A DNA stretch of 64,000 nt from JABDKJ01 sp964609215. GTDB lineage: Bacteria; Bacteroidota; Bacteroidia; Flavobacteriales_D; JABDKJ01. Below, piece by piece: positions 60,623 to 64,000 of the stretch (positions are counted from its first letter, which is position 1; every line of letters begins with the position of its first letter). A model generated the notes under the pieces. It did not search any database, was not told the origin of the DNA, and saw only the letters and a program-made list of their open reading frames with translations. Made by a program: the position numbers and the translations under genes. Location of the stretch: the NCBI GenBank assembly GCA_964609215.1, contig CAZSQZ010000006.1, positions 1-64,000 on the forward strand, written 5' to 3'.

Positions 60623-62271
60623 TTCAACCCAAGAACCTCTATTCCTTGACTAAAAATAATATCTGTAGGAATTCCAGCTTTATTTACTTTATCCAAGTCT
60701 TTTTGTAATTCTGGGCGAATATTACCCAATCGGTCAAAAAGTTCTTGTACACCTTCAAAGTCTCCGTCTCCTTGCAGTCTGAGGATATCTGCAGACAAAG
60801 CCTCCATGGCCAATTTCATTTTTTCAAAGTCAACTGTATAGAAACCATCTTCACCTTTTGAAAATGCTCCCATATCTTGAAAATAATTGAATCGCACCAT
60901 ATTTGCTTTTCCATGAGCACTTGAAGCTCCAAAACGAATACTTCTAAATATACTTGCCATAAATGTTACATAGTTGTCCTCTACAACTCCCTCATCAATT
61001 TCTCCTTGCTCAAATAATTCAGTAACCATGTAAAGACCTAAAATATCAGCCTTACCTTCCTCAAGGGGTGAATGAAGTTCTTTCAGAGCATCCGCAACTC
61101 TTCCGTTTCCATTTATTGTATTTTTTATACCCAAACCATGAGCTACTTCGTGAAACATAGTATTTCCAAAAAAAGCAGGAAAAGTAACGTGCTTTCTTTG
61201 CGAGGGGTGAATAAGAACTCTTGCAATGTCCACTAATATTTTATCATATTTGGCTTGCATAGCATTCTTAAGCTGAGACCGTCTAGTTCCTTTTTCAAGT
61301 TGCAATGTCTCGTCATTTGGAAGATTGACTGCAATAGTCTTACTTCCAGCATTACAATCACCGGCATAATAGACCACATCATAAGCATTGAGTTGGGAAG
61401 AACTTCCCGCTTTTTCCTGCTTATATTTTTCATCGCAAGGAAGACCGTTTTGAAGATCTGGTAACATTGCTACATACTTCTCTAATCTTTTACTCCATGA
61501 TTTATCTTTTACCAAAACATAGGCCTCATAAGCAGCTTTATTTCCGTATAAATGATCTTCATAGTTTTCGATAGGCCCAATGATACAATCCAAGGTGTTG
61601 CTCTTCATATCTAACCAGAGCCTATCACTGGCATCAAATTCATCGCTTATTAAAGCTTCAGCTCTTGCATTTAAATAGTCTCTTAGACTTTGATCTTCTG
61701 ATAATTCAGCTGCTTGTTTTAAATAATCTGAGGCCTTGCTTAGGCGCGTTTTAAATGCTGTGCTATACTTTTCGGTATAAAGTTCGCCTTCATCATTTCT
61801 TCGAATAAAAGTATAGAGACTCTTCTTGTCTGGAGATTCAAATGCTTCAAATTCCTCCTTGGTCATATCCTTTGGATAAAACTCCGCACCTTTTGCTTTC
61901 TCTCCTACCCCATCTATAAATGATTTATTATTTCCCAACCTATCCCAAGGTCCATAATTTATTGCAAGATAATTTCTATCGTCATCATTCTTTGCTAATT
62001 TCATGATTTCCTCTTTGCTACCACTGGCTTGCTCCCAAAAGAGTTCATCCATTATTGCTGCAGCGTTAATGAGAAGAGGTAACATCCTTTGTTCACTCTC
62101 ACTAAGAACAGAGATATCTGTATTTAATTCAAACAAAGCATACGTTGCTCTATCGGATTTTTCCTCGGTAGGCGTTTCTTTTGAATCATTAGAAACTTTC
62201 ATTTCAGAATTCGAAGAATTACAGGAAAGTAATATGCCAATGGCAAAAAGGAAATAGATAACTTTTTTCAT
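60619..62271 (-). CDS. M49-like (dipeptidyl-peptidase III family) lipoprotein peptidase
   Basis: 550 residues. The lipoprotein signal is FAIGILLSC (Cys17). The zinc site is the short pentapeptide form HEVAH at 374-378 (canonical M49 has HExxGH), followed about 26 residues later by EEGKAD at 404-409, the EExxAE-type motif with the third ligand. Family surroundings include YYAGDCNAGSKTIAVNLPN and FPAFFGNTMF. Enzymes of this group cut dipeptides from short peptides; this one is envelope anchored, whereas classical DPP III is cytosolic. It stands alone. Confidence 0.86.
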   Translation of the reverse strand: MKKVIYFLFAIGILLSCNSSNSEMKVSNDSKETPTEEKSDRATYALFELNTDISVLSESEQRMLPLLINAAAIMDELFWEQASGSKEEIMKLAKNDDDRNYLAINYGPWDRLGNNKSFIDGVGEKAKGAEFYPKDMTKEEFEAFESPDKKSLYTFIRRNDEGELYTEKYSTAFKTRLSKASDYLKQAAELSEDQSLRDYLNARAEALISDEFDASDRLWLDMKSNTLDCIIGPIENYEDHLYGNKAAYEAYVLVKDKSWSKRLEKYVAMLPDLQNGLPCDEKYKQEKAGSSSQLNAYDVVYYAGDCNAGSKTIAVNLPNDETLQLEKGTRRSQLKNAMQAKYDKILVDIARVLIHPSQRKHVTFPAFFGNTMFHEVAHGLGIKNTINGNGRVADALKELHSPLEEGKADILGLYMVTELFEQGEIDEGVVEDNYVTFMASIFRSIRFGASSAHGKANMVRFNYFQDMGAFSKGEDGFYTVDFEKMKLAMEALSADILRLQGDGDFEGVQELFDRLGNIRPELQKDLDKVNKAGIPTDIIFSQGIEVLGLN

Positions 62272-62510
62272 ATCAGAGAATTAAAGCTTAAAGCTATTAA
62301 ATAATTAAAATTAATCCCTCAATGCGCACTATCTCTTTTATTGAGGCTTTAATTCTTTTAAATATGTTTTACATATCAAGTGTTTGTTAAGCTCTGCTTG
62401 CTTAGACAATTTTGGTTATTCACAATCTTTCAAAAATCCGTATTAAGAAGTGTTAAAATCTATTCATTATTAGAAGTTTCAACGTATGATTAGGTTTTAT
62501 TTTTACTTGC

Positions 62511-63530
62511 TTGAAAATTGCTGTAGTTATATTGAATTGGAATGGAAGAAAACTCCTAGAAGAATTTCTTCCTTCTGTTGTAAAATACTCAAAGCAGGAG
62601 GTTAAAATTTATGTTGCCGATAATGGATCTAGTGATGATTCCATTGCTTTTCTCAAGAAAAATTTTCCTACTGTCCATTTAATAGAACTTAATGAGAACA
62701 ATGGATTTGCCCAAGGCTATAATTTGGCTTTACAACAAGTTGAAGAAGAAATTTATGTTATTCTTAACTCCGATGTAGCTGTAAAAGAAAATTGGTTAAA
62801 AGGTGTGAGTGAGTATTTTCAGGAGCATCCAAAAAGAGCCGCTATTCAACCTGCCTTAATAGATTATCGCAATCCCAAACAATTTGAATATGCAGGTGCA
62901 GGTGGCGGTTTCATTGATAAGAATGGCTTCGTCTTTTGCGATGGCAGAATGTTTAATGACATTGAAGTTTTTAGAGAAAAAGAATCAAAGGAAATTTTCT
63001 GGGCCTCAGGAGCGGCACTAATAATTAGAAGAAGTGTTTTTAATGAGGTTGGAGGGTTTGATCCTGATTTCTTTGCTCACATGGAAGAAATAGATTTATG
63101 TTGGCGAGTTAAAAATCTAGGATATGAAATCTGGTATTATCCTTCATCTAAGGTTTACCATTTGGGTGGAGGAACCTTAGGTAAACTTAAACCCAAAAAG
63201 ACTTACCTCAATTTTAGAAATAATCTCTTTCTCTTAACTAAAAACTATTATGCGAGCCCTTTGTTTATGAAACTGTTTTGGAGAATGCTTCTAGATGGTA
63301 TTGCGGCATGGAAGTTTTTAATTCAGGGAAACCCGCTTCATTTTTTTGCTGTTGCTAAAGCTCATTTTCATTTTTACAGCGGATTTTTTAAAATGTATTC
63401 AAAACGGAAGGTATTAAAAGAAAAATCTTCTAAACCTAACTTAAAAGGGATGTATCAAGGGAATATAATCTTTGATTATTTTCTAAAAGGAAAAAAGCAA
63501 TTTTCAGAATTGGACAAGAAAAAATTCTAA
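62511..63530 (+). CDS. family 2 glycosyltransferase
   Basis: 339 residues. The start is TTG at 62511, directly before the first strand (MKIAVVILNWNGRKLL). A GT-A fold is shown by ADNGSSDDS for nucleotide binding, VILNSDVAVKENWL (metal-binding D.D-type loop), ASGAALIIRRSVF and FFAHMEEIDLCWRVKNLGYEI (base and acceptor region). The rhamnosyl/GalNAc-type subgroup adds sugars to cell-surface glycans; the donor is not predictable. A hydrophobic patch near residues 250-285 suggests membrane association. Its 3' end forms part of a terminator for the convergent aroQ gene. Confidence 0.9.
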   Translation: MKIAVVILNWNGRKLLEEFLPSVVKYSKQEVKIYVADNGSSDDSIAFLKKNFPTVHLIELNENNGFAQGYNLALQQVEEEIYVILNSDVAVKENWLKGVSEYFQEHPKRAAIQPALIDYRNPKQFEYAGAGGGFIDKNGFVFCDGRMFNDIEVFREKESKEIFWASGAALIIRRSVFNEVGGFDPDFFAHMEEIDLCWRVKNLGYEIWYYPSSKVYHLGGGTLGKLKPKKTYLNFRNNLFLLTKNYYASPLFMKLFWRMLLDGIAAWKFLIQGNPLHFFAVAKAHFHFYSGFFKMYSKRKVLKEKSSKPNLKGMYQGNIIFDYFLKGKKQFSELDKKKF

Positions 63531-63553
63531 TTCATTCTTGATCAAAATTGCTT
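63491..63553 (-). terminator. nested hairpin terminator of aroQ inside the glycosyltransferase 3' end
   Basis: Outer arms AAGCAATTTT (63495-63504) and AAAATTGCTT (63544-63553), with inner pairing CAAGAA (63515-63520) and TTCTTG (63535-63540). On the minus strand a six-T run follows (63496-63491). The stop codons of both convergent genes lie in the loop. Confidence 0.55.
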
Positions 63554-63960
63554 AGATAAACTATTGCGAGACCATATCCATCTAAGCCCATTCCAGCTAT
63601 TATCGCTTTACAATTTGGAGAAAGAAGTGATTTTTGCCTAAACTCTTCTCTAGCATATATATTGGTAATATGTACCTCAATTACCGTGCTTTCGACAGCA
63701 GCAACAGCATCTGCAAGAGCTACAGAAGTATGCGTGTAACCTCCTGCATTCAAAATTATACCATCGTAAGAAAAGCCGACTTCATGAAGTTTATTTATAA
63801 GTTCACCTTCCACATTACTCTGAAAATAATCTAATTCCACTTCAGGAAAGCCTTCTTCTAATTCTTTATAAAAATCCTCAAATGAGTTTTCGCCATACTT
63901 TTCTGGTTCGCGCTTACCCAACAAATTCAAGTTAGGCCCGTTGATAATAATAACTTTCAC
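63532..63960 (-). CDS. aroQ: type II 3-dehydroquinate dehydratase
   Basis: 142 residues, the usual length. All family sites are present: GPNLNLLGKREPEKYG (Arg and the catalytic Tyr22), FQSNVEGELINKLHE, ILNAGGYTHTSVALADA (Asn and substrate loop) and EVHITNIYAREEFR (catalytic His). It forms a dodecamer that converts 3-dehydroquinate to 3-dehydroshikimate in aromatic amino acid synthesis. It is cytoplasmic. The start ATG 63960 is 40 bp from the right window edge. Confidence 0.95.
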   Translation of the reverse strand: MKVIIINGPNLNLLGKREPEKYGENSFEDFYKELEEGFPEVELDYFQSNVEGELINKLHEVGFSYDGIILNAGGYTHTSVALADAVAAVESTVIEVHITNIYAREEFRQKSLLSPNCKAIIAGMGLDGYGLAIVYLSNFDQE

Positions 63961-64000
63961 AGCGGAAATTTAGAGAATAAAAAATTAGCATTACATCTTT

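Noticed and set aside
1..64000. tRNA, rRNA, tmRNA or other structured RNA genes
   Set aside because: No cloverleaf, T-loop (GTTCGA-type) context or conserved rRNA stretch was recognised in the intergenic regions by eye; a covariance-model search would be decisive.

Overview
The window looks like chromosomal DNA from a low-GC, non-glutathione-type Bacteroidota, most likely order Flavobacteriales. This rests on four things seen in the sequence. There are at least eleven proteins with type IX secretion (T9SS) C-terminal sorting domains. A PorP/SprF protein sits beside a giant adhesin. There is a bamD - rpoZ (Bacteroidota-type omega) - coaBC - porD gene string. Several start sites have the -7 motif TAnnTTTG close to the start codon and no Shine-Dalgarno sequence. 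I cannot name the genus; family-level placement (for example Cryomorphaceae- or Crocinitomicaceae-like rather than Flavobacteriaceae) is a guess. No tRNA, rRNA, CRISPR array, transposase or integrase was recognised.

Layout. 0-4 kb: the 3' end of a T9SS cargo gene, a choice-of-anchor-B surface protein, an SRPBCC protein and a serine-palmitoyltransferase-like PLP enzyme. 4-7.3 kb: the housekeeping/envelope run bamD, rpoZ, coaBC, porD. 7.3-10.6 kb: a tightly overlapping paaI - paaJ - DUF1801/YdeI - membrane protein - paaY operon. 10.7-18.5 kb: two convergent lipoprotein genes separated by a 6.5-kb block of minus-strand T9SS cargo genes. The block is bounded by 46-bp direct repeats (44/46 identical) and contains a frameshifted gene and an orphan sorting-domain remnant. 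17.9-27 kb: a long minus-strand run (amidase, MlaD-type protein, two HdrDE-like Fe-S proteins, a small conserved protein, a BNR-propeller lipoprotein, an exported papain-family protease, a small lipoprotein). 27-37 kb: LptD, an exported helical protein, an ECF sigma factor and its TM anti-sigma candidate, an FG-GAP T9SS protein, a GNAT protein and a MutS2-like ATPase without Smr domain. 36.8-43.6 kb: an Omp28-like T9SS protein, a divergently arranged GlcNAc-asparagine scavenging pair (glycosylasparaginase plus sugar MFS) facing a TolB-like lipoprotein across a perfect 10+10 palindrome, then DUF6787 and a single-HYR exported protein. 43.8-47.2 kb: an 1140-aa PKD/T9SS protein. 47.3-50.3 kb: a minus-strand ATP-grasp / N-formylglutamate-amidohydrolase-like / DUF1704 (MATCAP-like HExxxH metallopeptidase) operon. 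50.4-59.4 kb: a small T9SS protein, PorP/SprF, and a 2455-aa HYR-repeat adhesin with a type B (CHU_C) sorting domain. 59.5-64 kb: paaE, an M49-like lipoprotein peptidase, a GT2 glycosyltransferase and aroQ.

Working together: bamD, lptD, mlaD-like, amidase and porD build and maintain the outer membrane and the T9SS. The T9SS would export the many CTD proteins here, with PorP/SprF probably tethering the HYR adhesin. paaI/J/Y and paaE belong to phenylacetate catabolism, though the oxygenase subunits are not in this window. The most promising less-described unit is the ATP-grasp/amidohydrolase/DUF1704 cluster. The most notable structural feature is the repeat-bounded T9SS cassette at 11.35-17.92 kb.
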